A stretch of DNA of 64,000 nt from Eleusine coracana subsp. coracana. Its lineage: Eukaryota; Streptophyta; Magnoliopsida; Poales; Poaceae. Under the pieces are notes generated by a model. The model worked only from the letters and a program-made list of their open reading frames with translations. It had not been told where the DNA came from and searched no databases. Of the stretch, positions 10,672 to 22,428 are shown piece by piece (positions within the stretch are counted from its first letter, which is position 1; each line of letters begins with the position of its first letter). The translations under genes and the position numbers were made by a program. The stretch spans positions 7,566,108 through 7,630,107 of the forward strand of contig CM064434.1 in assembly GCA_032690845.1 (NCBI GenBank), given 5' to 3'.

Positions 10672-11390
10672 GTTTGCAATATATGTGATGAGTTTGACTT
10701 GAGCGGATTTGGTGTTGAGTTGAAATGCAGGAATCTTGAGATTTCATGAGTTTGTGCATGTCACGATTTTGACTAACCGGAGTTGGTGGAGGTATTGGTG
10801 AAGTTGCAGGAGATGGGAAATGTGTTTGCTTGTCTCATGATGTGTAGGTCACTGGAGTCGACTTGACGGTCAACGACAAGAGGAGCAGACACAAGTAGGG
10901 GACTTGGGGCCAGACGATCGGGATGCTGGGTGAAGTCAAGGGTGATCCACACCGTACACGTGAAGAGGCAAGAAGCACGGACGGTTTTACGGTTGAGCCT
11001 CAGAACCGTGGTGGTGATGAAGATGGCGGTTGACTAAGTCAAGGCGAGCGGGATGCCGGTGCAAGTGACAAGGGGGCTCGATGGACAGGGATCGGGAGAG
11101 ACTTGCCGGTGGTCAGGATCACAGGACAAGGTGACACGCGTCAACATCGAGAAGTCACGCTTTAAAAAGCGTGCAATACGGTTTCCCAGTTTGGGCCTCA
11201 AAACCGGTGGCGATGGTTGATGGTGTACGTCACACCATCATGGAGCTTGCTTCGAGGTGAAGCAAAGTCGTGAAGGGCCCGATGGCGTTCGGGCGATGAG
11301 GAGAAAGATGGACGATTATACCCCCAGTGGTAGGTGGGTGTGTTATGTAGGTCAAGGGTAGTGTTGTGATATGGATAATAGACCTTGGGC

Positions 11391-11400
11391 CTATATAAAG
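11391..11400 (+). promoter_or_regulatory. Copia LTR TATA box (left LTR)
   Basis: CTATATAAAG after GGGC, followed by purine-rich sequence. The equivalent TATATAAGGA is at 19541-19550 in the right LTR. Confidence 0.6.
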
Positions 11401-12025
11401 AGAGGAAGGGCTGGTGGAAGAGGTGCCTCTCTTTTCCCTTAGCCTTCCCTTAGGTCTTCATTCAAGTGCTAGGAGAGGACTTCATGTTTTAGAGGAGAGG
11501 AGAGGGTGTGTGAGAGACATCTCTTTCTCTTCCAAATAGTGGGAGGAAGAGGGAGGCTTCCTAGCCTTGTACCTATGGATCTTGTATGCATGTTCCCATG
11601 ATATGAGAGTCATTTTCGTGCTCAAGATTTTCTTCTCACCCTAAATCCCGAATTTTCCATTTTTCCTATTTTTGGAGCTATTTTCGTGGTGATTTTTTAT
11701 CTCCCTTTTGGATGAGTTTTTGGTTGGAATTTCTTGGGAAACATGTTGCTAGGATGAGCTAAAACAATCCTATTTGGATCCCTGACCGAATCAATGGCTC
11801 TAGCACCTTCGATTTGAAGAATTTCTCAAGTTTCCCCTTTTTGGTGTTCTTGGCACAAGATCTGAAATTCATGATGATTCCTTGAGCCAATCGAGTTGAT
11901 CTTCTAGGATTAGGGTCGTGATGTGTTGAGGATTCACTATTCCAAAAATCGCATTATTTGGAATTTGTTTGATTAGGTTTTGACCAAGTTTTTGCTTAAT
12001 CCCAAAACATTTCCTGTTCTATCGG

Positions 12026-12172
12026 GGTCGATCGGCACTGCCGACGACCAGGACCGGCACTGCCAGTGGCTTGGGTCCGAACCCCGCATCGGCACTACCG
12101 ACGGACTTGATCAGCACTGCCAATAGTACCAATCAGCACTGCTGATGCCAGTAACCAACACTGTCGATGGTC
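12026..12172 (+). repeat. Palindromic CGGCACTGCCG array (left LTR)
   Basis: About six imperfect palindromes of type ATCGGCACTGCCGAT are spaced 24-30 bp apart. They lie roughly 640 bp downstream of the LTR TATA box and so should be within the transcript leader, where each could fold as a short hairpin. The right LTR has a matching array (20177-20338) with different unit content. Confidence 0.7.
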
Positions 12173-12422
12173 ATCCAGTAAGATCTGGTTTTGTGAGGTT
12201 CTTGACTATTTGGAGTTTTAGCTGGTTCCCTCTATTTTCGCCGTGTTCCATTGTTGCTGCAGATCACTCCTAAGGGTAGCACATCACAAGTTGGTGTGTG
12301 TAGCCTTGGTGATCGAGTTAGAGGTTGGCTTGGGTCGTAATTGGGATATAGGCCAAGTTATTGAGAAGAATTTTAATTGGCTCCCATTCACCCCCCCTCT
12401 GGTCGCCTTCTCGGTCCTTCAA

Positions 12423-12434
12423 TTGGTATCAGAG
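12423..12434 (+). other. Copia primer-binding site
   Basis: TTGGTATCAGAG, complementary to the 3' end of initiator methionine tRNA, one base after the LTR end. Confidence 0.85.
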
Positions 12435-12484
12435 TAGGTGTGATCACTAGTTGACCTTCATCGGTTTTGTGATCCGTAGGCGAC

Positions 12485-14551
12485 ATGGAGAAGCATGCGG
12501 TCAAGCTTTGGATGTTCGATGGAGAGGACTTTCCATACTAGAAGTCACGAACCAAGGCTTATCTCTTGAGCCTAGGACGTGCAATTTGTGAGATCGTTGA
12601 GCAAGACTATGCCATACCGGCCAACATCAACACCGCGCTAGTCGGTGAGTTAAACAGGTATGAGAACAACTCTAAAGCTATCAATATCCTGCTTTCTGCT
12701 CGAGGTAGGAGTGAACATGACCGTGTTGCTCATCTTGATATTGCACATGCTATTTGGGAAAAGCTCTGCACATACCATGAGGGTACCAATCAAGTCAAAT
12801 CTATGCGTAAGGATTCTTACACTTGATCATACCAAACTTTTGCATAGAAACCTAGCGAGTCACTGGATGACACCTTTCGTAGGTTTGAGGCTATTGTGTG
12901 CAACTTGAGGGCTTGTGGTAACCTTGTGTACAATGACAATGATAGAGCCAAGCAACTATTGTATTCACATGAAAGAATGTTTGGTGGGTTAAAATTGCTG
13001 CTTTAGAGGAAACTGCTAAATTCAATACCCTGAACTATGAGCAATTATATAGCAAGCTGAAATCTCATGAATTATCTAGGAAACCTTGTCCTAATCATGT
13101 TAATCCTGCTTCTAGCTCTCAAAGAGGTGATCACAGTGGTGCTTCTCATGGAATTAACCCCTCACTTGACAAGTTTTCTTTAGAGTTTGCTCTTTCTTCT
13201 CTTGTTGCAGCTTCCGATGAATAGATGGAGTGCATTCCTGATGAGGAGTTGTCCTTGCTCACAAGGAAGTTTAGGAAGTTCTATAACAACCAAAAGGAGA
13301 GAAGAGGAGGTGGTTCAAGAACCTGCTTCGAGTGCGGTGACACGGGACACTTCATTGCTGATTGTCTCAAGAAGAAGAAGAAGGTCTGGTACTGCGACAA
13401 CAACACTGAAGACTTCAAGCAGAGGAAGAAGAACTGCTTCTACAAGAAGGGCAAGAACTCCAAGAAGTTTGCCAAGGCCATTGCACGCGCCTACGTTGCC
13501 GCCTTGAGCGATGTTGACCTCATATCAAGCGAAGGCCTTACAATCTCGGATGAGGAGGTTGAGAAGCCACGAGTCAAGAGGAAGGACGACTTCACCCGGG
13601 CTTTGCTTCATGGCAAAGAACGACCACGACACCGACTTTGGATCCAACTCCGACACAAGCAAGGTACCTCCCACTCTTGATGAGCTCTCTTTTAAACTTG
13701 ATCAATTGCGTGATGTTCTGCTCATGCAAGATGATAAGCACAACGCTATTTGTGATAATAGAGGGCTTAAGTCAGATTTGGAGGGTGCTGAGTATGAAAT
13801 TACTTTGCTTAGGTCTAAGCTTGATAAAGAGGACATAATTGCTGAGTGTGAGTCTTGTCAAGTTGTGTTGAGTGATCTTGCACAGAGGAAAAGTGTGCAT
13901 GCTCAAGTTGTCAGTCAGCTTTAGAGTGCCCTTAAAGAGCTTGATGAATTCAAAGCAAGACCAACTCTTTTGGGTGCATGTCAGAAGTGCCCCAAGCTCA
14001 CTAGTGAGTTAGAAGCTCAAACGCTCAAAGTCAAATAGCTAGAGTCCAAGCTACCAAATGAGACTCGCTCTAAGGTCACTCCACCACCAAGTGAAGTGTG
14101 TCTCTCTCTTAAGGACAAGCTTGTAATCACTAGGGAGAAAAACAAAGTTCTAGTTCAAGAAAATGACTATCTTGTTTCTAGGCTCCAAAGAATCCTAGTG
14201 AGTTAGGAAAAGATTGAGAGTGATTTGGAAAGGGTGAAGGAGAGTGATTCTAGGTCAACCTACAAGTTGGGTTTGGGATTTGAGAGGGCTGACAAAGAGA
14301 GTGAAAATATGGGTAAGTTTGTACCTAGCTCTAGCTACAAGGATGAGGAACAATTGATCAAACCCACTAACACATACTATCCACCAAACCCCAAACCTTC
14401 CTTCAACCGAAAGCAAACAGAGAAGCCAAAACCCAAACCTCCTATGCAAATAAAGTCTAAACATGAGAATGTCTACATTTGCATGTTTTGTGGTTGTAAG
14501 GGTCACTTGGATGAGTACTGTTATAGGCGTAAGAGGATTGAGAGGATGTAA
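12485..14551 (+). pseudogene. Copia gag pseudogene with two zinc knuckles
   Basis: The reading begins at ATG 12485 (MEKHAVKLWMFDGEDFPY), and a TAG near 12539 replaces an expected Trp. It then continues as a UBN2-type gag domain (AYLLSLGRAICEIVEQDYAI and following, 12566-12820). A first CCHC knuckle is at 13324-13365 (CFECGDTGHFIADC). A lysine-rich and then helical region rich in L, K, E and D (13680-13920) looks coiled-coil. A second CCHC knuckle is at 14480-14521 (CMFCGCKGHLDEYC). At least five stops or frameshifts break it. Gag with two knuckles and a long spacer is larger than a minimal copia gag. In life it would package the element RNA in cytoplasmic particles. Confidence 0.8.
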
Positions 14552-14962
14552 GTTGAGTTAACTAGGAATGTGCATCATGATAATTTTGATGGTTTTCAGT
14601 CTCACTCTTTTTCTCGTGCCTATCATGGACAGAGTCATTCCTCATATGGCTTTGATTCATGAAACAGAGGCTTTGTGCAGCAGCGCTTTGGCGCCCCATG
14701 TTTTTCCCATCATGGTGAGCATCGCTTGCATGGATTTGGCTTTCACACAGATAATTTCTATCCTCACAACCCCAGGTTTGAGTTGAGACGCTTTGACATG
14801 CCACGTTTTCCCCATCGTGGTTCTCGTCCCATGCGTTCGAATGATAATGTGCAAAGAACTGTGATGACTACTACCGGTCGTATGGTGAAGTGCTGGATTC
14901 CCAAATGCTTTTTGACTAACCCCAGCATTGAGCCATCGACTTTTCCTTCTCGTTCTTTGTAG

Positions 14963-16325
14963 GCAGCAGGCGGAGGCCTGGAGAACAAGTGACTAATGGA
15001 CTCCGGGTGTTCGCGCCACATGACCGGAGATGCAAAGTGGTTCTCCAGCCTCACTCCCTTGAAGCGTAGGGAGTATGTGACCTTTGGAGATGACAAGAGA
15101 GGGAGAGTGAAGGCAAGAGGCGCGGTAAAGGTAAATGAAAAATTCACTCTCAAGGATGTTGGTTTGGATGAGCATCTCAAGTACAATCTCCTCTCTGTCT
15201 CTCAGTTGCTTGATGTTGGTTTGGAAGTGTGCTTTAAGAAACATGCTTTTTGTGTTCTTGATTCAAATGGCTCTTTGGTTTGTGGAATTTCTAGCATTGG
15301 GAAAGTTTTTCAGGCTGATTTTGCTGGTTCTCCTGATTCTCACAAGTGTTTGTTTGCTCAATCTTCTTCTGAGATCTAGACATGGCATAGGAGACTAGGT
15401 CACATGAGCTTTAACTTGTTATATATGTTGCTTGAGTGGCCTAGGCTTGATCTGAGGATTGCTTAAGCTCAAGTTTGATAAGGATTTGGTTTGTGTTCCT
15501 TGTCGTCATGGAAAAATGATTGTTGCGTCTCATCCACCAATCAGTTAGGTGATGACTGAATGCCCTGGAGAGCTGCTTCACATGGACACTGTTGGTCCTT
15601 CTCGGGTTTGTTCAGTGGGTGGGAAGTGGTATGTTCTTGTGATTGTTGACGACTACTCTTGCTACTCTTGGGTTTACTTTCTTGAAAGCAAGGATGAAGT
15701 GTTTCATCACTTTTGGAGCATAGCTTTGAGGTTATTCAAGGAACTCCCTGATGCATTACAAACAATCCACAGTGATAATGGCACCGAGTTCAAGAACTCC
15801 TCTTTTGATGCTTTCTACCTTGAGCAGGGTATTGAGCATCAATTTTTAGCACCTCGTGTTCACCAACAGAATGGTGTGGTTGAAAGAAAAAACAGAATCT
15901 TGGTGGAAATGGCCCGGATGATGCACGATGAGCATAGGACTCCGAGGCGGTTCTAGGCTGAGGCCATTAGCACTGTTTGCTATGTTTCCAATCGGATTTT
16001 CTTGCGCTCATTTCTTAATGTGACTTCTTATGAGCTTCATTTTGGGAGGAAGTCATCTGTCTTTCATTTGCGTGCTTTTGGTTGCAAGTGCTTCATTCTC
16101 AAGCATGGCAATCTTGATAAGTTTGAGTCTAGATCTTTTGATGGCATCTTTCTTGGCTACACCCTTCATGGTCATTCCTACAGAGTTTTGAATTTGGAAA
16201 CTAACACCATCATAGAGTCCTGCGATGTAACCTTTGATGAATCAAACTCTTGTGGAAGCAATGTGATTGAGGCTGCAGGTACCAAAGAGATGGAGGAGAG
16301 CATCTTTTTAGAAGAGGACCTATAG
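14963..16325 (+). pseudogene. Copia protease and integrase pseudogene
   Basis: The retropepsin active site appears as MDSGCSRHMTGD (14996 on; family DSGCSxHMTG). It is followed by the gag-pre-integrase region (HLKYNLLSVSQL) and the integrase zinc-binding remnant WHRRLGHM with CVPCRHGK. The integrase core retains its acidic triad: Asp in LLHMDTVGPS (about 15585), Asp in IHSDNGTEF (about 15775) and Glu in NGVVERKNR (about 15880). The C-terminal region with FGCKCF and FDGIFLGY runs to 16325. Stops at about 15377, 15545 and 15954 and a damaged linker inactivate it. The family role is maturation of the polyprotein and insertion of the cDNA. Confidence 0.88.
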
Positions 16326-16629
16326 AGCTTGGATGATGACGATGATGAGTCATTCCATCCCACATCCGAGCTTGTTCCTGCTGCTACCACCACTCCAGCA
16401 AAGGGTCTAGAAGCTTCTACATCAACTTCAGCAGCTGTTGAGCGAGCACCAGCTGTGGTTGAGGGGGAGGTACACTCTGAGAGAGAGGCTCCTCACCACA
16501 TTCAGCGTCGACATCCACCTCAACAGATGATTGGTAATCTCTGTCAGAGGACAACAAGGTCAAGCTCTGCACATCTTGCCTGCTTTACCAATTCTTTGTT
16601 TGTTGCCACATTTTAACCCCAGGATGTTG

Positions 16630-17620
16630 GACACGCACTATCTGATGAACATTGGGTTAATGCCATGCATGAGGAGTTGAAGAACTTTGAGAGAAATAAA
16701 GTATGGACCCTAGTAGAGCCTTCTGTTGGTGTCAATGTCATAGGAACCAAATAAGTGTTTAAAAACAAGCATAGGGAAGATGGTGAGGTTGTTAGAAACA
16801 AGGCTAGGCTTGTTGCCCAGGATTTCAGTCAAGTGAAGGGCTTAGACTGGGGAAACCTTTGCTCCTATTGCACGCATAGAAGCCATTAGGATCTTGCTTG
16901 CATTTGCTGCCTCTAAGGGCATTAGACTTTATCAAATGGATGTCAAGAGTGCTTTTCTAAATGGTTTCATAGAGGAAGAGGTTTATGTAAAACAAGCACC
17001 TAGCTTTGAGCACCACAAAATACCCAAACTATGTGTACAAGCTTCAGAAGGCATTGTACGGGCTAAAGCAAGCACCTAGAGCATGGTATGCTAGACTTAA
17101 AACCTTCTTGCTAAGCGTGGGTATGTCATGGGGTGTGCTGATAAAACCTTGTTTACTCTCAGGCATGACAATGACTTTCTAATGGTTTAGATTTACGTCG
17201 ATGATATCATCTTTGGTGGTTCCTCTCATGCTCTTGTGTCCAGATTTCAGAAAGCCATGGATAGTGAATTTTAGATATCGATGATGGGCGAGCTCACCTT
17301 CTTTCTTGGACTTCAAATCAAGCAGTGCAAGAAGGGCACCATCATACATCAAGCCAAGTACACGAAGGATTTCCTGAAGAAGTTTAACATGGTCAATGTG
17401 AAGTAGTTGTCTACACCAATATCCACTACAACGACACTTGACCCCGATAAAGACTGTGAAGCGGTGGAAAGGGAGTACAAGAGCATGATTGGCTCCCTCT
17501 TGTACCTAACGGCGACAAGACCTGACATAAATATTTTGTAGTGTGTCTTTGTGTTCGCTTTCAGGCTTCCCCAAGGGTGACTCATCTCAAAGTTGTGTGG
17601 ATGTGATAGTAATCTCTCAT
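16630..17620 (+). pseudogene. Copia reverse transcriptase pseudogene, RNase H lost
   Basis: Recognisable pieces in order: [53 protein letters not shown], the catalytic YVDD at 17194-17205 (immediately preceded by a TAG at 17188), ELTFFLGLQIKQCKKGTI, KYTKDFLKKFNMV and GSLLYLTATRPDI. There are several stops and frameshifts. After the RPDI region and SPRVTHLK (about 17600) the text stops matching; the RNase H domain, normally about 120 residues further, is absent. A 3' deletion joining pol to the downstream spacer is the simplest reading. Confidence 0.88.
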
Positions 17621-18790
17621 GCTTAGATTTTCTATATGGCTTGTTATAGACTCTTTTGAGCAACTTGCTACTCTTAAAGATAAACTTAGCTTCTTGTGAA
17701 CCCTATGAACTAATCTTGCTAAAACTTGTTCACCATGTGTATAATTGCTTTTATCCTTATTGAAACATGCATTGAGGCTAGTATATAGGATATCTTGGCT
17801 TTGGCACCTTGTGTTTGCGAAATGGAAGGCTTTTCAAATGTTTAGCTCTTGATAGAATATTGTGGAAACATGTGTTCCTTTTGCCGCAAAGGCATGCTCT
17901 TTTGTCTTGTGCATAAACTTGAATAATCTGCTAAGTGCTTTGATCAAGGATAACTCTAAAATGCTAAATCCAAACACTATGACTTGAAGCCTCGGGGTGT
18001 TTGCCGTACCCAGTCATGCGACCCTCCGCATGGATAAGAGGACACATGAGGATAAACAATAATCACTTGATCAATTGAGTCTCTGTTGCATATGTGAGCG
18101 TTTGTAAAGCTCATTTTCTGTGAATGCTTGTTGCCCTAGTTGAGATTGAAACTGACTAGATTCTTATGATTCACTTGATGCTTGTTTTGCCTTGGATGGG
18201 AGTACTTATACATGTGGTGGCAGCTTTTCACATGAGGAGTAAATTTCATTCTATCTAAGCTAGTCAACCTTTCTGCTTAGCTCTTAGTGTTTATGCCTTG
18301 CTATCTATTTTTGGTCTTTGTATGATTGTGAGCTACTGCTTTTACACTTCATGGCTCTATATTTATGATTAGCAAAGTTAAATGCTTGTTTGCATAATTG
18401 TTGAAGCTCCTTAGGTTGACATTTTTATACATTGCATGCTTGTTCTTTTGCCTCTTTGATGAGTTCATTGCTAAAGGGGGAGAAAAGTTTGGGTCATGTA
18501 CAAATAATGCTAAGAAACTTAAAATGATCCATTTTGCATTACATGAGACTTAAAAGAAGTTGAGGGGGGAGCATATCATGATCTTGAGCGTTTTCTTGTG
18601 CTTTTCACATTCTTTGCGTCTCAAGTTATTTTCCTTGCCAACTCTTGGTTTTGTGATCCCTACTTTGGTAGATGGCTTGTTTTCACCTTTTCTTTGGGTT
18701 TGGCTATTTGGATGAGCATATTCAGTTTCGCATTTCAACCTCTAATCTTTGTGCATTTGGTGTTGTCAATGTACTCATTAAGGGGGAGAT
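17621..18790 (+). other. Copia post-pol spacer and polypurine tract
   Basis: About 1.2 kb of non-coding, T-rich sequence lies between the broken pol and the right LTR. Purine tracts occur at 18475 (AAAGGGGGAGAAAAG), 18562 (TTGAGGGGGGAGC) and directly before the LTR (AAGGGGGAGAT, 18780-18790); the last is the functional polypurine tract by position. Long post-pol spacers occur in some plant copia lineages that carry an envelope-like ORF, but I see no such ORF here. Confidence 0.6.
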
Positions 18791-20591
18791 TGAGAAACTA
18801 TGTTGATATGTGTCATGGTTTGCTATATATGTGATGAGTAATTGACTTGAGTGGATTTGGTGTTGAGTTGAAATGCGGGAATCTTGGGATTGTATGAGTT
18901 TGTGCATGTCATGGCTTTGACTAACCGGAGTTGGTGGAGGTATTGGTGAAGTTGCAGGAGATAGGAAATGTATTTGCTTGTCTCATGATGAGTAGGTCAC
19001 TGGAGTCGACTTGGCAGTACACGGCAAGAGGATCAGGTACAAGTAGGGGACTTGGGGCCGAATGATCAGGATGCCGGATGAAGTCAAGGGTGATCCACAC
19101 CGTACACGTGGAGAGGCAAGAAGCACGAACGGTTTCACGGTTGAGCCTCAAAACCGTGGGGGTGATGAAGAGGGCGTGTTGACCAAGTCAAGGCGAGTGG
19201 GATGCCGGTGCAAGTGACAAGGGGGCCCGATGGACCGGGACCGGGAGAGACTTGCTGGTGGTTAGGATCGCAGGACAAGGTGACACGCATCAACATCGAG
19301 AAGTCACGCTTTGAAAAGCATGCAAGGCGGTTTCTCGGTTCGGGCCTTAAAACCGGTAGCGATGGTTGGTGGTGCACGTCGCACCATCATGGAGCTTGCT
19401 TCGAGGCGAAGCAAAGTCGTGAAGGGCCCGATGGTATTTGGGTGATAAGGAGAAAGATGAATGATTATGCCCCCAGTGGTAGGTGGGTGTGTTATGTAGA
19501 TCAAGGGTAGTATTGTCATGTGGACAATAGACCTTGGGCCTATATAAGGAGAGGAAGGGCTGGTGGAAGAGGTGCCTCTCTTTCCCTTAGCCTTCCCTTA
19601 GGTCTTCATTCAAGTGCTAGGAGAGGACTTCATATTTTAGAGGAGAGGACAGGGTGTGTGAGAGACATCTCTTTCTCTTCCAAATAGTGGGAGGAAGAGG
19701 GTGGCTTCCTAGCCTTGTACCTATGGATCTTGTATGCATGTTCCCATGATATGAGAGTCATTTTCGTGCTCAAGATTTTTTTCTCTCCCTAAATCTCAAA
19801 TTTTCTATTTTCCCTATTTTCGGAGCTATTTTCATGGTGATTTTTTATCTCCCTTTTGGATGAGTTTTTGGTTGGAATTTCTTGAGAAACATGTTTCTAG
19901 GATGAGCTAGAACAATCCTATATGGATCCTTGACCGAATTAGTGGCTGTAGCACCTTTGATTTGAAGAATTTCTCAAGTTTGCCCTTTTTGGTGTCCTTG
20001 GCACAGGATCTGATATTCGTGATTATTCCTTGAGCCAATCAAGTTGATTTTCTAGGATTAGGGTCCTGATGTGTTGATGATTCACTGGTCCAAAAATTGT
20101 ATCATTTGGAGTTCGTTTGATTAGGTTTTGACCAAGTTTTTGCTTAATCCCAAAACTTTTCCTGTTTTGTTGGGGTCGATCGGCACCGCCGATGACCAGG
20201 ACCGGCACTGCCGGTGGGTCAGAACCCGGATCGGCACTGCCGGTGGCTTGGGTTCGAACCCCGCATCGGCACTGCCGATGGACATGATCGGCGCTGCCGA
20301 TAGTACCAATCAACACTACCGATGCCATTAACCGATGGTCATCCAGTAAGATCTGGTTTTGTTAGGTTCTTGACTATTTCGAGTTTTAGCTTCTTCCCTC
20401 TATTTCCGTTGTGTTCCATTGTTGCTGCAGATCACTCCTAAGGGTAGCACATCACAAGTTGGTGTGTGTAGCCTTGGTGATCGAGTTAGAGGTTAGCTTG
20501 GGTCATAATTAGGATATAGGCCAAGTTATTGAGAAAAATTTTAATTGGCACCCATTCACCCTCCCCCTCTGGTCACCTTCTCGGTACTTCA
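18791..20591 (+). repeat. Right copia LTR
   Basis: 1801 bp, TGAGAAAC...CTTCA, followed by the GATTT duplication. TATA box at 19541-19550. Palindromic array at 20177-20338. It is the uninterrupted reference for the split left LTR. Confidence 0.93.
20177..20338 (+). repeat. Palindromic CGGCACTGCCG array (right LTR)
   Basis: Six units including several perfect ones (CGGCACTGCCG). Relative to the left LTR it has gained or kept one 29-bp unit near 20215-20243 and lost another near the end. It also holds a 12-bp perfect palindrome GGGTTCGAACCC at 20250-20261 that resembles a Pol III box B. Confidence 0.7.
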
Positions 20592-20596
20592 GATTT
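20592..20596. repeat. Right target-site duplication of outer copia element
   Basis: GATTT, identical to 5130-5134. Confidence 0.85.
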
Positions 20597-20643
20597 TCAT
20601 CAACAAAAGATTGATTGGCATTAGTGGCTAGAAAACTGAAGCC

Positions 20644-21631
20644 CACTACTAAATTCAGCCCGAGTGAGGGGGGCTTCCGTCACTAAGTGGCCGAAATTAC
20701 TTTGCGGCGGGCACATCTTTATCCGCCACTAAGTAGTCCGGGTCAGATTAGTGGCGGGCCAAAAACATGGCACACCACTAAGTTCCGCCACCTCATATAT
20801 AAGGAGAGGTGTAGGGAGAGGACAAACCTATCCTCTCCCCTTCCATACCTCCTTCGGCCGCCACTTCCGCTCCCCTTCATTTGCCCCTTCATCTCTGCTA
20901 GATCTACTCCCATGGCCCTTCCCGCCCACATCATCAGCATCTTCGACAGGCTCCACCACATCTAGGCCCGATGCCACTTCTGCCAGGTCATGGTTTGGCG
21001 CATGCCATTGATAGAGGCGGCCCGCATGAAGAACGGAAGCCTGGGTCTCCACATTCTTGCGGGTGGCGGTTGTTCAGGCGCTGCGGCGGCCACCATGATG
21101 ATGACGGTCACGGTGCCACCATCTTTGCTGCCTTTGCCTCCTCCCTGCTGCCTCTCCGCGGCAGATTTGAGGGAGGGGATGGTGGTCACTACGGCAGCTG
21201 CGATTGTCGTGGTTGCCAAAGCCACCGCCGACATCACGGGGGTAGTCCACTACCCAATGACGATGGTCGTGGATCCATTCGCATTGCGACGCATGCCCTC
21301 GGCGACCTACTGGACAGCTTTGAGCAGGTGGGATTTGCCCTCCGCCTCACTAGACACACCAGTGCCGAGGTGTTCAAGGCGGTGACAGAGGCGGGGGAGA
21401 CGATGGAGGCCATGGCGGGGACGGTGGCGGCAGCATACACTACAATGTCCTAGGATTACTGTTTGGTGTGGGGCTCATCGCTCTTTTTTTATATTGCTAG
21501 CCACGTAGTTAGTTGTAGGCATGTAGCCTGTTACGAATATAAAAATTAGTAACATTTTTTTGTGATGGACAGCGCATACGTCATAAAAGCTGCTCACAGC
21601 CCGTTACTGAAAAGTGATTGTTATAGTAGTG
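20644..21631. mobile_element. CACTA-like non-autonomous element
   Basis: The left end reads CACTACTAAATTCAG, and the reverse complement of the right end reads CACTACTATAACAATC. Subterminal repeats of the type CCGCCACTAA / TTAGTGGCGGG occur at 20690-20800. The interior (20880-21450) is GC-rich and carries overlapping ORFs, the longest 20971-21453, with His/Gly/Arg-rich low-complexity composition. I read that as captured or drifted sequence, not a gene. The 3-bp flanks (GCC, GTT) do not match, so the left boundary is uncertain; similar motifs continue to about 20620. Confidence 0.55.
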
Positions 21632-22428
21632 GTTTCAATCAAAGAGAACAATAGCCAATAATTTGATTATATTTGGTTCTGGCATATTTGATATCTTGTC
21701 TGGGTTTGTTTCCAAGATACTGCTAATGAAACTGAATTCAAATCGCATCTGGAATCAGGTTCAATCCAACCCGCTGCGGACCTCCGAATCCTGCATATGG
21801 GATGGCCGGAAGGGAGCATGTTCGCACGGCCAGAAGTGACGAGCCGAGGTGTAAACGGTCGTCGAATAGTTGGAGGCCTGAACAGGTATATACGATCATG
21901 CACAAATTAACCGTCGGCCGGAAGTAGTGATCTTGGATCACGGTGGCGGCCGGCGTGGAACTGCAGTAGAATGCGACAGTGCCCGCACGAACTTCAAATA
22001 TTTTATTTAGGGGTACCGACAGTTCGTCTCTTCTACAGCTTCAGTTCATCGCCCATTTTTTCAAGCCACAAGAAAAAACACAGGTAGAGGCTAGAGCATG
22101 CATGACATTGTGACCAAAATGAACCGATTAAAGACGACAATAGCAATTTTATTCTCTGATTCGACCAGCAACAGTACAATAACCTGCAACCAATTAAAGT
22201 GCTAGACACCATGCACTATCGACGCTGAGATGACACAAATTTAAAAACAGCTACAGTGTACTAGTAGTAGCAATCCATGAAGAAATGCGACAAAAAGCTT
22301 ATGGAAGCAAACATTATTAGAGACAGAATCAAGAACAAAGTAATCAAAGTTACAGAACCCAAATTATTACGGCCCAAGCCCACGACGGAAACAAAAGGCA
22401 CACATTGATTATTACGGGTGTAATAACT
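21632..22428. other. 3' flank of the peptide gene
   Basis: No other gene seen. The part next to 22428 should hold the 3' untranslated region of the minus-strand peptide gene. A GC-rich segment at 21770-21960 has short ORFs on the minus strand without recognisable content. Confidence 0.35.

Larger units (their letters stand above)
10677..12421 (+). repeat. Left copia LTR, second fragment
   Basis: Continues the LTR after the nested insertion and ends CTCGGTCCTTCA at 12421. It contains a promoter (TATA box at 11391-11398, CTATATAAAG) and the palindromic CGGCACTGCCG array. It matches the right LTR throughout with scattered transitions. Confidence 0.9.
5135..20591 (+). mobile_element. Ty1/copia LTR retrotransposon, degenerate, interrupted by a nested LTR element
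   Basis: LTRs begin TGAGAAAC and end CTTCA. The right LTR is 18791-20591 (1801 bp). The left LTR is split into 5135-5166 and 10677-12421 by the nested element at 5167-10671. A primer-binding site follows the left LTR and a polypurine tract precedes the right LTR. Internal order is gag, protease, integrase, reverse transcriptase, the copia order. Many stops and frameshifts are present and RNase H is gone, so the copy is dead. Perfect 5-bp duplications (GATTT) bound it. Confidence 0.92.

Noticed and set aside
17621..18790. Envelope-like gene after copia pol
   Set aside because: No ORF beyond ~78 codons and no signal or coiled-coil arrangement.
20971..21453. 160-codon ORF inside the CACTA-like element
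   Set aside because: His/Gly-rich, overlapped by equally long frames, no domain; likely drifted captured DNA.
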